From positions 1,550,001-1,614,000 of the forward strand of contig NZ_CP061294.1 of assembly GCF_018687515.1 (NCBI RefSeq): a DNA stretch of 64,000 nt, in the 5' to 3' direction. The notes beneath the pieces were generated by a model that was given only the letters and a program-made list of their open reading frames with translations, did not search any database and was not told the DNA's origin. Positions 11,454 through 22,107 of the stretch are shown in pieces. This DNA is from Polynucleobacter sp. MWH-Spelu-300-X4 (GTDB lineage: Bacteria; Pseudomonadota; Gammaproteobacteria; Burkholderiales; Burkholderiaceae). The position numbers were made by a program, and so were the translations under genes. The number at the start of each line of letters is the position of its first letter. The stretch's first letter is position 1.

Positions 11454-13032
11454 AACCTCTATCACGCACTCCATCTTGATGGCATGCTTGGTTAGCCTAT
11501 CTATATATCTGCATATTCAAAATAGATGGCTAATAAAGCGAGCCGGAAAACTATCGGCCAAAAACCACGCTTTAGAAGAGCTCAGCACACTAAAAAGCAC
11601 ACACCTCTCAACCATCAGCCATGAGATTAGAACGCCCATTAGCGCTCTTATTGGGATTCATCAAAAAATATTGCGCAATCAATCTCTGCCTTTGGAAGAT
11701 AGGGATCTTCTAGAAGGCGCCAATGCATCAGCAAAATCTTTACTAGAAATTCTCAATCAAAATTTAGATTTTTCAAAAATACAGGCTGGCAAATTCGAAA
11801 TACGTGAAGAGCCCTGCGATTTAAAAAATATCCTTAGCAGCATCTATAGGAATTTCTCAGAATCAGCAAAGCAATCTCATATTGAATTTGATATTTATAT
11901 TTGCAACCAAATAGCGCAAAGCTTATTAATAGATGCTATTAAATTACGCCAAATATTGCAAAACCTCATCAGCAACTCCATTAAGTTTTCCAGGAATGGC
12001 TGCGTAAGAATCAACGCCAAGGTGATTGCAGATGATCACTTTGCCCAAATAATATTTTTTGAAGTAGCCGATACGGGTAAAGGCATACCTCATAACGAAA
12101 TTAATCGACTTCGAGAGCCATTTGAGCAACTAGTGAACATGAAACGAGGCGGCCAAGAATTGGGCACAGGACTTGGCTTATATATCACAGAGCATCTTTT
12201 AAGCTTGATGGGTAGCACGCTAGAACTTGCTTCGGAAGAGGACCTGGGTACGAGCGCCTCATTTACCCTGGCCCTAAAGAGGTCACTTGAACAACCCAAT
12301 TACATCTCAGAATGTACCCTACAGAAAAATATTCGTCCGATTGAAAGAAACAAAACAGTTCTCATCATTGATGACCACGCAGCAAGCCAGCTCATCACAG
12401 CTTCACAGTTCAAAGAAATGGGCTACTGCGTTCACACGGCAGATCATGCAGGAATGGCCTTAAATATGCTCGCAGAAATCGAGTTTGATATGGTCATTAC
12501 TGATTTCTCCATGCCTGATATGAATGGCATGGAGTTAGCCAAGATCATTCATGAGCAATATGATGGAAAAGCAAAGATTTTTGGCCTCACCGCCTACATC
12601 GATGGCCCAGAAGAACTGCTCAATGAGCAGACGGTCTTTCATGCCATTCTCACAAAACCAGCATCTATTCATGATTGGGAAAGAGAAATTCATTTAGAGG
12701 AAAGATATATACAGTCTTTAAGCAATATCAGCCTAGATAAAAATATTCAAATCAATATATCTAAAGAATTGCTGGCAACCCAAGTTGCTAGTATTCATTA
12801 CTTAGCGGCGGCCAATTGGAATAGATACTGCCCAATCAATGAAAAAGAATTAAAAACTCATCTACACAAGATTAAAGGTGGGTCTAAATTGGTGGGAGAT
12901 ACTCATCTTGAAAAATCTTGCCAATCAATTGAGCAACGCAGATATTCATCACTACCTGTCGCAGAGAAAAATTTACGGGTTGCTTTAGCCAAATCAAACA
13001 GGATTTTAAGAAAAATTTCTAATTCGTCATAA
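11446..13032 (+). CDS. Hybrid sensor histidine kinase with receiver and Hpt domains, no sensor domain
   Basis: 528 residues in the chosen frame, starting at the ATG in MTETSITHSILMACL; an in-frame start 30 bases earlier lies deeper in the regulator gene. Order: one hydrophobic anchor (about 9-25), a HisKA dimerisation domain with His59 in STISHEIRTP, and a HATPase with N-box LISNSIKFS and G-boxes DTGKGIP and GTGLGLY. A receiver follows with VLIIDDH and the phosphoacceptor in VITDFSMPDMNG. A C-terminal Hpt domain has His474 in LHKIKGGSKL. This is the full BvgS/EvgS-type phosphorelay core but without periplasmic or PAS sensing modules. The input must come from the membrane segment, a partner or the neighbouring EAL-like protein. 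Confidence 0.88.
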   Translation: MTETSITHSILMACLVSLSIYLHIQNRWLIKRAGKLSAKNHALEELSTLKSTHLSTISHEIRTPISALIGIHQKILRNQSLPLEDRDLLEGANASAKSLLEILNQNLDFSKIQAGKFEIREEPCDLKNILSSIYRNFSESAKQSHIEFDIYICNQIAQSLLIDAIKLRQILQNLISNSIKFSRNGCVRINAKVIADDHFAQIIFFEVADTGKGIPHNEINRLREPFEQLVNMKRGGQELGTGLGLYITEHLLSLMGSTLELASEEDLGTSASFTLALKRSLEQPNYISECTLQKNIRPIERNKTVLIIDDHAASQLITASQFKEMGYCVHTADHAGMALNMLAEIEFDMVITDFSMPDMNGMELAKIIHEQYDGKAKIFGLTAYIDGPEELLNEQTVFHAILTKPASIHDWEREIHLEERYIQSLSNISLDKNIQINISKELLATQVASIHYLAAANWNRYCPINEKELKTHLHKIKGGSKLVGDTHLEKSCQSIEQRRYSSLPVAEKNLRVALAKSNRILRKISNSS

Positions 13033-13068
13033 CTATCTATAAATTTCTTAAAGCTATAAAATTTAGCC

Positions 13069-14622
13069 ATGCTAAATAAATGCCTAAGAACAATCATCTT
13101 CAGTAGTGGATTATTTCTACACTCGTTGATTGCCTATGGACACAATATTCTTCCAGAATCGGTAGAACAGCTAATTAAGAAAAGTTCCATTTCAAAGGAA
13201 GCCATTACGGTTTCAGTTGAAAAAATTTCTCGCCAAAATACTCCCAGCTCCAAATACATATCTTCTGAAGTCTTAAGTTGGCAGGAAGATAAACCCATGA
13301 ACCCAGCTTCCACCATGAAGCTAGTTACAAGTCTAGCTGCCATGGAAATGCTAGGGCCGCAATATCGCTGGAAAACAGACTTGTTCACTAATGGGCAAAT
13401 ACAAGGCGACACCTTAAAAGGTGATTTATTACTAAAGGGTAGCGGCGACCCCAAGCTAATTCCCGAAGAAATCAACAAACTACTATCCAATCTCAAAGGA
13501 TTAGGCATTAAAAAAATATCTGGCGATTTAATTTTTGACAGAACCGCCTATGAAAAACCACAGAAAGAGTCATCATTTTCTGATGGAGAAACCCAAAGAT
13601 CCTATAACACATCACCTGATGCTCTTCTATTTGCATTTAATAGCCTAAGCTTTCAGTTCTTTCCTAATACTGATAATGACTTAGTTTTAATTAAGCAAAC
13701 ACCAAGACTAGCCAACTTAAAGATAGATAACAATTTAAAGGTGGTTGATAACCCTTTTTGTGTTGACTGGAAAAAAGATATTCATATGTCTTTAGATCGC
13801 CAAACAAATGGCTCATGGCTTGCGACTTTCAACGGCCTATACCCAAGCGGATGTAAAAGTGCCGCTTGGAATGTAGTGGCGAGTGATATTGATTCGTTCT
13901 TGGCGCAAAGTGTCATTGCAGCTTGGGAAGATGCTGGCGGCATATGGCTTAAAACACCTACCGTTAAAACTGGCAATTTGACTAAGTCATTCAGACCCAT
14001 CATGACGCACTTTGGCATACCCCTTTATGAATCAGTCAAAGATATTAATAAGCTATCTAATAATGTGATGGCAAAACAACTTTTCTTAACAATCTCTTTG
14101 GAAAAATCAGGCAAAGCTAGTAATACTGAAAATAGCGAAAAAATTGTTAGGGATTGGTTAAAAAAATCTAACTTAGACATGCCAGAGCTTGTGATGGAGA
14201 ATGGCTCAGGCCTATCACGCATAGAACGCATCTCCTCTAAACATCTCAACGATATTTTAGTTCTCGGATTGAATTCTGAATCAAGAAGTTATTACACCGA
14301 GTCGCTACCAATTGCTGGCGTTGATGGGACGATGAAACACCGCTTGCTAGATAAGATTAAAAAATACTTACCTAACAAGAAAGAAAATAGCCTTTTAAAG
14401 ACCAATACCCAAGGCTTTCCTGAGACGCTGCAAAAATATGGTGCCTATATCAAAACAGGCTCGTTAATGGATGTTAGAAGTATCTCTGGATATGTGGTGA
14501 GTAGAACAGGCGAAGTGTATGCAGTGACTTCTTTCATCAACCACCCTAATGCAAATACCGGTAGAAATATTCACGATGCCTTATTGGCATGGCTTTTAGA
14601 TGATGGTCCAGCTTCTAAATAA
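13069..14622 (+). CDS. dacB: D-alanyl-D-alanine carboxypeptidase/endopeptidase (PBP4 type)
   Basis: Class C penicillin-binding protein (peptidase S13) acting on peptidoglycan cross-links in the periplasm. Signal peptide at about residues 1-24. The three active-site motifs are visible: SxxK as Ser81-Thr-Met-Lys84 in PASTMKL, SxN in KLSNNVMAKQ, and KTG in YIKTGSLMD. The 517-residue length is normal. It follows the signalling cassette by 36 bases on the same strand and could be its readthrough partner. The last eight bases overlap the convergent tsaC gene. Confidence 0.93.
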   Translation: MLNKCLRTIIFSSGLFLHSLIAYGHNILPESVEQLIKKSSISKEAITVSVEKISRQNTPSSKYISSEVLSWQEDKPMNPASTMKLVTSLAAMEMLGPQYRWKTDLFTNGQIQGDTLKGDLLLKGSGDPKLIPEEINKLLSNLKGLGIKKISGDLIFDRTAYEKPQKESSFSDGETQRSYNTSPDALLFAFNSLSFQFFPNTDNDLVLIKQTPRLANLKIDNNLKVVDNPFCVDWKKDIHMSLDRQTNGSWLATFNGLYPSGCKSAAWNVVASDIDSFLAQSVIAAWEDAGGIWLKTPTVKTGNLTKSFRPIMTHFGIPLYESVKDINKLSNNVMAKQLFLTISLEKSGKASNTENSEKIVRDWLKKSNLDMPELVMENGSGLSRIERISSKHLNDILVLGLNSESRSYYTESLPIAGVDGTMKHRLLDKIKKYLPNKKENSLLKTNTQGFPETLQKYGAYIKTGSLMDVRSISGYVVSRTGEVYAVTSFINHPNANTGRNIHDALLAWLLDDGPASK

Positions 14623-15667
14623 GGCCCGAGCCAACAGCTGCACGAGATAATCGATCTCGCACAGCATCCCACTCGCTACCGAGCGGAGGTGCTTGGAAAA
14701 GAATAAGGTCGTAATCAGATTTATCCAGAGATCGCAAAGTTGCATATAAAGCCTTAGCGAGCTCAACTGGATTATTCGGAATGATAAATTCAATGTATGC
14801 GCTTACTGATTTATCAACCAGTTTTTTACCATCGTCTAAATGCACCCATGCAATCTTCTTAGCTTGCTTGATGACATCATTATTTAAGCTCATATCATCA
14901 CGATATAAAACCAGTTTTGTTTTAGGCGCGTAATGAGCACTTAAACTTCCAGAAACTCTCGGTGTGGCTTGTGTTGATGTGGTGATTGATCTAACTTCCA
15001 GTGGCGTTATTAGATTGAGAGTTGCACTCAGCACCTCGTGAATTTGCTCTTGAGATATAGCTCCGGGCCGTAATATCGTCGGACCAACAGTATCCAAACG
15101 ACTCAAGTCAACAATGGTGGACTCAATACCAACCTCACAAGCTCCACCATCTAAAACAAGCAACCCAGGGAATTCATCTTGAACATGTTCAGCTGTAGTC
15201 GGTGAAATATGTCCAAACTTATTAGCCGATGGCGCTGCCAAACCTCCATCAAATCTTCTTAACAACTCTAACGCCACTGGATGATTAGGGCATCTAATGC
15301 CCACAGTCTCTTGGCCGCCTGTAATTTCTGATAAAACATTTTTAGCTTTTGGCAAAATCATCGTCAGAGGACCTGGCCAAAATGCCTCAGCTAATAGCAA
15401 CGCTTCACTAGGAACATCTCGAGCCCATAAAGCCAGTTGCTTTTCCCAAGCAGCATATTTTTCTTCCTGATTAAGCTTCTCAAGAACAGGCTTAGCAATA
15501 TGCACAATTAAAGGATGACCAGTAGGCCTACCTTTTGTGGCAAATATTTTATTAATAGCAATTGGATTGGCTGCATCTGCAGCAAGGCCATAAACAGTTT
15601 CGGTCGGGATACCCACCAAATGACCAGACTTCAAAGTCTGAACTGCTTGCCCAATTAAATCAGTCAT
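14615..15667 (-). CDS. tsaC: L-threonylcarbamoyladenylate synthase (Sua5/YwlC type)
   Basis: Makes threonylcarbamoyl-AMP, the first step towards t6A37 of ANN-decoding tRNAs. The 350-residue length shows the long Sua5 form: an N-terminal YrdC domain with GIPTETVYGLAADA and the KGRPTGHPLIVHI motif, then a C-terminal Sua5 domain (about 220-350). It is the last gene of the pgk-pyk-fba-purCEK operon, starting 11 bases after purK. Its 3' end overlaps dacB tail-to-tail by eight bases. Confidence 0.94.
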   Translation of the reverse strand: MTDLIGQAVQTLKSGHLVGIPTETVYGLAADAANPIAINKIFATKGRPTGHPLIVHIAKPVLEKLNQEEKYAAWEKQLALWARDVPSEALLLAEAFWPGPLTMILPKAKNVLSEITGGQETVGIRCPNHPVALELLRRFDGGLAAPSANKFGHISPTTAEHVQDEFPGLLVLDGGACEVGIESTIVDLSRLDTVGPTILRPGAISQEQIHEVLSATLNLITPLEVRSITTSTQATPRVSGSLSAHYAPKTKLVLYRDDMSLNNDVIKQAKKIAWVHLDDGKKLVDKSVSAYIEFIIPNNPVELAKALYATLRSLDKSDYDLILFQAPPLGSEWDAVRDRLSRAAVGSGLI

Positions 15668-15678
15668 GTTTAGCGTAA

Positions 15679-16857
15679 TTAGCGTTGAATACGCAAAACC
15701 TTTATAGCTTCAGCACAAGCCACATCCACTTCAGATGGGTTGTTACCCACAAAATTAATATGGCCCATTTTTCTAGCTTGACGTGGCTCAGCTTTGCCAT
15801 ACAAATGTAATTTTGCAGAATGATTTTTCAAAACAATATGCCACTTCGGCTCAGAACGATCACCATCTACCAACCACTCATCACCCAGAATATTTAACAT
15901 CACGGTTGACTGAATTAATTTCGTGCTACCCAATGGCAACCTAGCCATTGCTCTAACCTGTTGTTCAAACTGACTAGTCACACAAGCATTTTGTGTGTAA
16001 TGCCCAGAATTATGAGGACGCGGTGCAATTTCATTAGCGACAATTTCACCACTCTTTAATACAAAGAATTCAACGCATAAAACACCCACATAATCCAAGC
16101 GACGAATAATCGCCTTGGCAGCTTCGATAATTTTTACTTCTTGGTCAGCCTTTAATGAAGGTGCTGGCACAGTTGTTGTATGCAAAATGCCATTTTTATG
16201 AATATTTTGAGCTACCGGATAGGCCAAAACTTCATCATCATGACCGCGCACAACAAGCGCAGACACTTCAAAATCTAATTCCATGCGTTTTTCTAAAACA
16301 CATGGCACCTGACCAAACTCTTGCCAAGCAGCCGTCAATTGTTCTTTATTGGATACAGTTATTTGGCCTTTGCCGTCATAACCCATACGAGCAATCTTCA
16401 AAATACCCGGATATAAGTCAGCCGCAACATGATCAATATCTGTGGCATGCTCAATCACAAAGTGCGGCGCAGGCCCAATCCCTGCCTCAGCCTTCCAAGT
16501 GGCTAAAAATTTCTTTTCGGCTACGCGATTTTGCGCGACAGAAACGCCACCACTTCTAGGTGCAACATAAACGCCCAAGGCCTCTAATTCATCCAAAGCT
16601 TGAGCGGGAACATTTTCAAATTCAGTGCTAACTGAACTACAACAAGCTGCCATTTCTTTAAGCGCTTGATGATCAACATAATCTGCTTGAATATGTTTTT
16701 CAGCGACAGCCCCTGCCGGGCTATTCGCATCTGGATCTAAGACACAAACTTTATACCCCATTGCTTGCGCAGCATGCGTAAACATCCTGCCAAGCTGGCC
16801 GCCTCCAAGAATTCCTAAATAAGAACCGGGTAATACTGGGTCTAAACGGTCAGCCAT
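15679..16857 (-). CDS. purK: 5-(carboxyamino)imidazole ribonucleotide synthase
   Basis: ATP-grasp enzyme (392 residues) that makes N5-CAIR from AIR, bicarbonate and ATP in purine synthesis. The N-terminal GILGGGQLGRM nucleotide-fold motif and the ATP-grasp segment with GYDGKGQ are visible, as is the catalytic-domain motif EIAPRPHNSGHYT. It lies three bases from purE on the same strand; the two act in sequence. Length and motifs are normal. Confidence 0.97.
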   Translation of the reverse strand: MADRLDPVLPGSYLGILGGGQLGRMFTHAAQAMGYKVCVLDPDANSPAGAVAEKHIQADYVDHQALKEMAACCSSVSTEFENVPAQALDELEALGVYVAPRSGGVSVAQNRVAEKKFLATWKAEAGIGPAPHFVIEHATDIDHVAADLYPGILKIARMGYDGKGQITVSNKEQLTAAWQEFGQVPCVLEKRMELDFEVSALVVRGHDDEVLAYPVAQNIHKNGILHTTTVPAPSLKADQEVKIIEAAKAIIRRLDYVGVLCVEFFVLKSGEIVANEIAPRPHNSGHYTQNACVTSQFEQQVRAMARLPLGSTKLIQSTVMLNILGDEWLVDGDRSEPKWHIVLKNHSAKLHLYGKAEPRQARKMGHINFVGNNPSEVDVACAEAIKVLRIQR

Positions 16858-16860
16858 AAA

Positions 16861-17361
16861 TTAAGAATGTCCTGGCAAATTCATCGCACGAGCTTTTTCT
16901 GTTTGAGCAGAACGGAAAGCCTCCAACTTCTTAGCTAAAGCAGCATCATTAACAGCCAAATTGGCAATCACATGCAAAGCAGCATTAGCAGCGCCCGCCT
17001 CGCCGATAGCAAAAGTGGCAACCGGAACGCCTTTTGGCATTTGCACGATGGAGTAAAGAGAGTCTTCACCTCTCAAATACTTAGAAGCTACTGGTACACC
17101 AAAAATAGGCACAATTGTTTTTGAAGCTAACATACCTGGCAAATGGGCTGCACCACCTGCGCCGGCAACAATAGCTTTTAATCCTCTTGATAAAGCCTGT
17201 TCGGCGTAATCGAACATATCATCAGGCATACGATGAGCTGAAACCACTTTTGCCTCATAGATAACTCCAAACTCTTGGAAAATTTGAGCAGCTTGCTGCA
17301 TGGTTTCCCAATCTGAATTTGAACCCATCACGATACCAACTACTGGCTTTTGGCTCATCAT
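16861..17361 (-). CDS. purE: N5-CAIR mutase, class I PurE
   Basis: Converts N5-CAIR to CAIR. The 166 residues contain the family pattern [14 protein letters not shown] near the N-terminus, SAHRMPD and [16 protein letters not shown] in the substrate site. Presence of purK next to it indicates the bacterial class I pathway. Located between purC and purK in the minus-strand operon. Confidence 0.97.
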   Translation of the reverse strand: MMSQKPVVGIVMGSNSDWETMQQAAQIFQEFGVIYEAKVVSAHRMPDDMFDYAEQALSRGLKAIVAGAGGAAHLPGMLASKTIVPIFGVPVASKYLRGEDSLYSIVQMPKGVPVATFAIGEAGAANAALHVIANLAVNDAALAKKLEAFRSAQTEKARAMNLPGHS

Positions 17362-17395
17362 CTTTTCCTTTTAAATAACGCGTCACTCAATTTAT

Positions 17396-18289
17396 TTAAG
17401 CCGTTAAAGTTTCTAAAGCTTCACGGTATTTTGCTGCGGTTTTCTCAATCACATCAGCTGGCAATTTAGGCGCCGGCGGAGATTTATCCCAAGGCTTACC
17501 ATTAACAACCGCCAACTCCAACCAATCACGCACAAACTGTTTATCAAACGACGGTGGGTTTGACCCAACTTGATAAGAACTTGCTGGCCAGAATCTTGAA
17601 GAATCAGCTGTTAACACTTCGTCCATCAGAACTAAATTCCCAGCCTCATCCAAACCAAATTCAAATTTAGTATCAGCAATGATGATGCCCTTAGTGGCGG
17701 CAAACTCAGAAGCTTCTTGATATAACCGAATGCTTACGTCATGAATCTTTTTCGCTAATTCAGCGCCAATTTTCTTTTCAACTTCAGCATAAGAAATATT
17801 TTCGTCATGCTCACCTACTTCAGCTTTAGCAGCTGGCGTAAAAATAGGTTCAGGCAATTTTTGCGCATTCTGCATGCCAGCCGGCAACTGAATGCCACAA
17901 ATAGCACCAGTCGCTTGGTAATCCTTCCAACCACTACCAGAAAGATATCCGCGCACAACAGCCTCAACCAAAATAGGTTTAAGACGCTTAGTCACAATCG
18001 CGCGACCAGTTACCTGAGCAACTTCATCAGCGGCAACCACTGTTTCAGGATTAATACCAGTTAAATGATTAGGGATCACATGCGATAACTTATCAAACCA
18101 AAAGTTAGCCATTTGATTAAGAACGATTCCCTTACCAGGAATAGGCTCCCCCATCACCACGTCAAATGCGGATAAACGATCAGTTGTGATCATCAACAAC
18201 TGATCATCACCAATCGCATAAATATCTCGAACCTTACCTTTAGAAATTAAAGGCAAAGACTTAATAGAAGATTCGTAAAGCGCTTGCAT
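17396..18289 (-). CDS. purC: SAICAR synthetase
   Basis: Joins aspartate to CAIR using ATP to give SAICAR. 297 residues, the longer type common in betaproteobacteria. Typical motifs are [27 protein letters not shown] near the start, and later [29 protein letters not shown]. It sits between fba and purE in the operon and completes a run of purine genes; the next enzyme of the pathway, purB, is at the left edge of the window. Confidence 0.97.
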   Translation of the reverse strand: MQALYESSIKSLPLISKGKVRDIYAIGDDQLLMITTDRLSAFDVVMGEPIPGKGIVLNQMANFWFDKLSHVIPNHLTGINPETVVAADEVAQVTGRAIVTKRLKPILVEAVVRGYLSGSGWKDYQATGAICGIQLPAGMQNAQKLPEPIFTPAAKAEVGEHDENISYAEVEKKIGAELAKKIHDVSIRLYQEASEFAATKGIIIADTKFEFGLDEAGNLVLMDEVLTADSSRFWPASSYQVGSNPPSFDKQFVRDWLELAVVNGKPWDKSPPAPKLPADVIEKTAAKYREALETLTA

Positions 18290-18296
18290 GAATACC

Positions 18297-19361
18297 TTAT
18301 CTAACTAGTTGAGCGAGTTGGCCATTTTTATACTGATCCGCCATTTTTTCTAATGGCATCGCTTTAATTTTTGACGCTTGACCTTCACAACCAAAAGCAA
18401 GGTATCTTGCCTTACATAAATTCTTAGCAGCCTCACGTGCAGGCTTTAAGTAATCGCGCGGGTCGAATTTGCCAGGGTTTTGGAATAAATACTGACGAAT
18501 AGCGGCGGTCATAGCCAAACGAATATCTGTATCAATATTAATTTTTCTAACGCCATGTTTAATGCCCTGCTGAATCTCTTCCACAGGCACACCATAAGTT
18601 TCCTTCATCTCACCGCCGAATTCGCGAATAATCGCCAACAACTCTTGAGGTACGCTTGATGAACCATGCATCACCAAATGAGTATTTGGGATACGCGCAT
18701 TAATTTCTTTAATGCGATCAATTGCCAAAATGTCGCCAGTAGGCTTTTTAGTGAACTTATAAGCGCCATGACTTGTACCAATAGCGATAGCTAAAGCATC
18801 ACACTGGGTTTTTTTCACAAAGTCAGCAGCCTGCTCAACATCAGTTAATAGCTGCTCACGTGTCATAGCACCCTCAGCACCATGACCGTCTTCTTTGTCA
18901 CCCATCATGGTTTCCAAAGAACCCAATACACCTAGCTCGGCTTCAACAGTTACGCCAATAGAGTGGGCGAACTTTACAACCTCTTGAGATACAGCAACGT
19001 TGTAATCATAAGTGGCGACTGTTTTACCATCATCCATCAATGAACCATCCATCATGACGGATGTAAAACCTGAACGAATCGCAGCCATACAAACAGCTGG
19101 GCTTTGGCCATGGTCTTGATGCATCACTACTGGAATATGAGGATAAGCTTCTACGGCTGCATCAATTAAGTGGCGCAAGAAAGCTTCGCCAGCATATTTA
19201 CGAGCGCCTGCCGAGGCTTGCATAATCACCGGTGCATTAACCTCATCAGCCGCAGCCATAATGGCTTGCACTTGCTCAAGATTATTAACATTGAATGCTG
19301 GTAAACCATAAGTGTTCTCAGCAGCATGATCCAATAATTGGCGCAATGAAACGAGTGCCAT
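18297..19361 (-). CDS. fba: Fructose-bisphosphate aldolase, class II
   Basis: Zinc-dependent aldolase of glycolysis and gluconeogenesis, splitting fructose-1,6-bisphosphate to DHAP and GAP. 354 residues of the CbbA/FbaA subgroup found in betaproteobacteria. The metal and catalytic segment [11 protein letters not shown] and later VMHGSSSVP and [11 protein letters not shown] are visible. It is in an operon between pyk and purC, 25 bases after pyk, with an AGGGAA ribosome site. Confidence 0.96.
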   Translation of the reverse strand: MALVSLRQLLDHAAENTYGLPAFNVNNLEQVQAIMAAADEVNAPVIMQASAGARKYAGEAFLRHLIDAAVEAYPHIPVVMHQDHGQSPAVCMAAIRSGFTSVMMDGSLMDDGKTVATYDYNVAVSQEVVKFAHSIGVTVEAELGVLGSLETMMGDKEDGHGAEGAMTREQLLTDVEQAADFVKKTQCDALAIAIGTSHGAYKFTKKPTGDILAIDRIKEINARIPNTHLVMHGSSSVPQELLAIIREFGGEMKETYGVPVEEIQQGIKHGVRKINIDTDIRLAMTAAIRQYLFQNPGKFDPRDYLKPAREAAKNLCKARYLAFGCEGQASKIKAMPLEKMADQYKNGQLAQLVR

Positions 19362-19385
19362 AACTATTTCCCTTAATTAAAAAAA

Positions 19386-20816
19386 TTACTTCACATTAAC
19401 AATTTTTAGCGTATTAGTTCCGCCAACTGTTCCCATAGGCTCACCAACGGTCAAAACAATCGCGTCACCTGACTGAACCACACCCAAATCTTTCACGCAA
19501 GATTCAGCTTGGTTTAATGCCGTATCACGATCATCACTAGTCTCCAATTGCTGGGGATGAACGTTACGATACAAAGCCATAGCTCTCTGACTTGCCACTT
19601 TTGTAGTTAAAGCAAAAATTGGCACTTGAATTTTGTGACGGCTCATCCATAAAGCCGTTGAACCAGAGTCTGTTAAAGCAACAATGGCCTTAACCCCCAA
19701 ATGGTAAGCGGTAAAAAGAGCACCAAATGCAATGGACTGATCAATACGCGTAAATTTTTGGTCAAAGAAATCAGCGTCCAAATGATGAACTTCTGTTTTT
19801 TCAGCCTCTTTACAAATTGCAGCCATTTGCAAAACTGTTTCTACTGGATATTGGCCTGAAGCAGTTTCTGCAGACAACATCACTGCATCCGTACCATCTA
19901 GAACAGCATTAGCCACATCACTCACTTCTGCACGTGTTGGAACCGGATTAACAATCATCGACTCCATCATTTGCGTAGCTGTAATCACAACCTTATTCGC
20001 TTCACGCGCCAACTGAATCATTTTTTTCTGCAAAGCTGGTACCGTTGCATTACCAACTTCAACAGCCAAGTCACCGCGAGCAACCATAATGCCGTCGCTC
20101 ACTTCCAAAATACCTTCCAAAACACCTGGCAAAACAGCTTCAGCTCGTTCAATCTTGGCAATCAACTTAGCCTTATGACCAAACTTTTGACTTGCCTGAT
20201 TAGAAAGCTCGCGAGCGATTTTCATATCCTCAGCATTTTTAGGGAAGCTAATGGCGATATAGTCGGCGCCCAAACCCACGGCAGTTAAAAGATCTTCTTT
20301 ATCTTTTTCAGTTAACGCTGGAGCGGTTAAACCACCACCCGCACGATTAATACCTTTGTTATTGGACAGCTCGCCACCCAACTCAACAACCGTATGAATA
20401 CAGCTACCTTCCACAGCCTCTACACGAATAACCAATAAACCATCATTCAAAAGTAGCTTATCGCCAACTTTGACATCATTAGGTAAATTTTTGTAATCCA
20501 AACCAACACAAGTTTGATTACCCAACTGGCAATTAGCATCTAAAGTGAAGCGCTCACCGGCTTTTAGAATAATTTTGTTATTTTCAAATTTACCAACACG
20601 AATCTTAGGTCCCTGAAGGTCGGCCATGATCGCGACTTCACGACCCGCTGCTTTTGAAACTTCACGCACCAACTTTGCACGCGCCTGATGATCAACAGCA
20701 GTACCGTGAGAGAAATTCAACCGCACAACATCAACACCAGCATCGAATAACTGCTTTAGGATTTCAGCACTACTAGATGCAGGACCTAATGTTGCAACGA
20801 TTTTTGTGGCACGCAT
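19386..20816 (-). CDS. pyk: Pyruvate kinase
   Basis: Final glycolytic step, PEP to pyruvate with ATP formation. 476 residues. Visible motifs are ATLGPASSS, the MADLQGPKIRVG segment, the catalytic Lys region LIAKIERAEAV, MVARGDLAVEVG and the nucleotide-site ITATQMMESM. The length and C-terminal allosteric domain are normal. Its start touches the pgk stop (one-base overlap), giving a coupled pgk-pyk-fba glycolytic block. Confidence 0.96.
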   Translation of the reverse strand: MRATKIVATLGPASSSAEILKQLFDAGVDVVRLNFSHGTAVDHQARAKLVREVSKAAGREVAIMADLQGPKIRVGKFENNKIILKAGERFTLDANCQLGNQTCVGLDYKNLPNDVKVGDKLLLNDGLLVIRVEAVEGSCIHTVVELGGELSNNKGINRAGGGLTAPALTEKDKEDLLTAVGLGADYIAISFPKNAEDMKIARELSNQASQKFGHKAKLIAKIERAEAVLPGVLEGILEVSDGIMVARGDLAVEVGNATVPALQKKMIQLAREANKVVITATQMMESMIVNPVPTRAEVSDVANAVLDGTDAVMLSAETASGQYPVETVLQMAAICKEAEKTEVHHLDADFFDQKFTRIDQSIAFGALFTAYHLGVKAIVALTDSGSTALWMSRHKIQVPIFALTTKVASQRAMALYRNVHPQQLETSDDRDTALNQAESCVKDLGVVQSGDAIVLTVGEPMGTVGGTNTLKIVNVK

Positions 20817-22030
20817 TATTTTTCAGATCTTTCACTCAAAATTTCAAAAGCGGGCAAAGTTTTACCTTCTAAGAATTCTAAGAAAGCGCCACCACCTGTA
20901 GAGATGTAATCGACTTGCTTCTCAATGCCATATTTAGCGATGGCAGCCAATGTGTCACCACCACCCGCAATCGAAAATGCAGGTGAATGAGCGATAGCAG
21001 CCGCCAACATTTTTGTACCGCCCCCGAATTGATCAATTTCAAAAACACCAATCGGGCCATTCCATACAATCGTTCCTGCATGAGCCACAATTCCAGCTAA
21101 CTCAGCGGATGTCTTAGGTCCCACATCCAAAATCATGTCATCAGACTGAACATCCGTAGAAGCTACTCGGTTGGCACGCGCCAAAGGTGATAATTCATTA
21201 GCAACCACTACGTCCACTGGAATAGGCACGCTAGCACCACGCTTAGCCATCACATCAATGATGGCTTTGGCTTCATTCACCAAATCAGGCTCAGCTAAAG
21301 AGCGTCCAATCGGTAAACCAGCTGCCAACATAAATGTATTAGCAATGCCACCGCCCACAATTAACTGATCTACTTTTTCAGCCAATGATTTAAGGATGGT
21401 AAGTTTTGTTGAAACTTTTGAACCTGCAACAATCGCCACTAAAGGACGCTTAGGATCTGTTAGTGCTTTACCAAGAGCATCCAACTCAGCTGCCATCAAA
21501 GGACCTGCACAAGCGATGCCAGCATATTTAGCCATACCATGAGTAGTTGCTTCAGCCCTATGTGCTGTACCAAAAGCATCATTCACATAGACATCACAGA
21601 GTTTGGCCATTTTTTGAGCCAACTCTTCATTATTCTTTTTCTCGCCTTTGTTTAGGCGGCAGTTTTCAAGCAAAACCAAATCGCCAGGCGTTACCTCAAA
21701 GCCACCATCAACCCAATCACTGATCAAGGGAACCTTACGCTCTAATAATTCAGCGATACGATCAGCCACAGGAGACAAACTATCTTCTGGCTTGAATTCA
21801 CCTTCAGTTGGTCTTCCCAAGTGAGAAGTCACCATCACCGCCGCGCCAGCATCCAAGGCTAACTTGATGGCTGGAATTGATGCACGGATACGCGTATCTT
21901 CAGTAATATTTCCTGCTTCATCTTGGGGAACGTTTAAATCAGCGCGAATAAAAACACGCTTACCTTTTAGTTGACCAGTAGCTGCTAAATCCGAAAGACG
22001 ATTAAATTTAAGTTTTGATGTGCCAGGCAT
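20816..22030 (-). CDS. pgk: Phosphoglycerate kinase
   Basis: Transfers phosphate from 1,3-bisphosphoglycerate to ADP. 404 residues. The N-terminal signature [11 protein letters not shown], the substrate-binding [10 protein letters not shown] and the nucleotide-site GGGDTLAAI are seen. First gene of the long minus-strand operon, transcribed away from azlD; the operon promoter should lie upstream of 22030. Confidence 0.97.
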   Translation of the reverse strand: MPGTSKLKFNRLSDLAATGQLKGKRVFIRADLNVPQDEAGNITEDTRIRASIPAIKLALDAGAAVMVTSHLGRPTEGEFKPEDSLSPVADRIAELLERKVPLISDWVDGGFEVTPGDLVLLENCRLNKGEKKNNEELAQKMAKLCDVYVNDAFGTAHRAEATTHGMAKYAGIACAGPLMAAELDALGKALTDPKRPLVAIVAGSKVSTKLTILKSLAEKVDQLIVGGGIANTFMLAAGLPIGRSLAEPDLVNEAKAIIDVMAKRGASVPIPVDVVVANELSPLARANRVASTDVQSDDMILDVGPKTSAELAGIVAHAGTIVWNGPIGVFEIDQFGGGTKMLAAAIAHSPAFSIAGGGDTLAAIAKYGIEKQVDYISTGGGAFLEFLEGKTLPAFEILSERSEK

Positions 22031-22107
22031 GATGACTAGAGATTTGAGTAAAAAGCTAGAAAGTCAGATTTTACCTTTTTACTGAGGCAAATCTCGCTTT
22101 TTTGACC

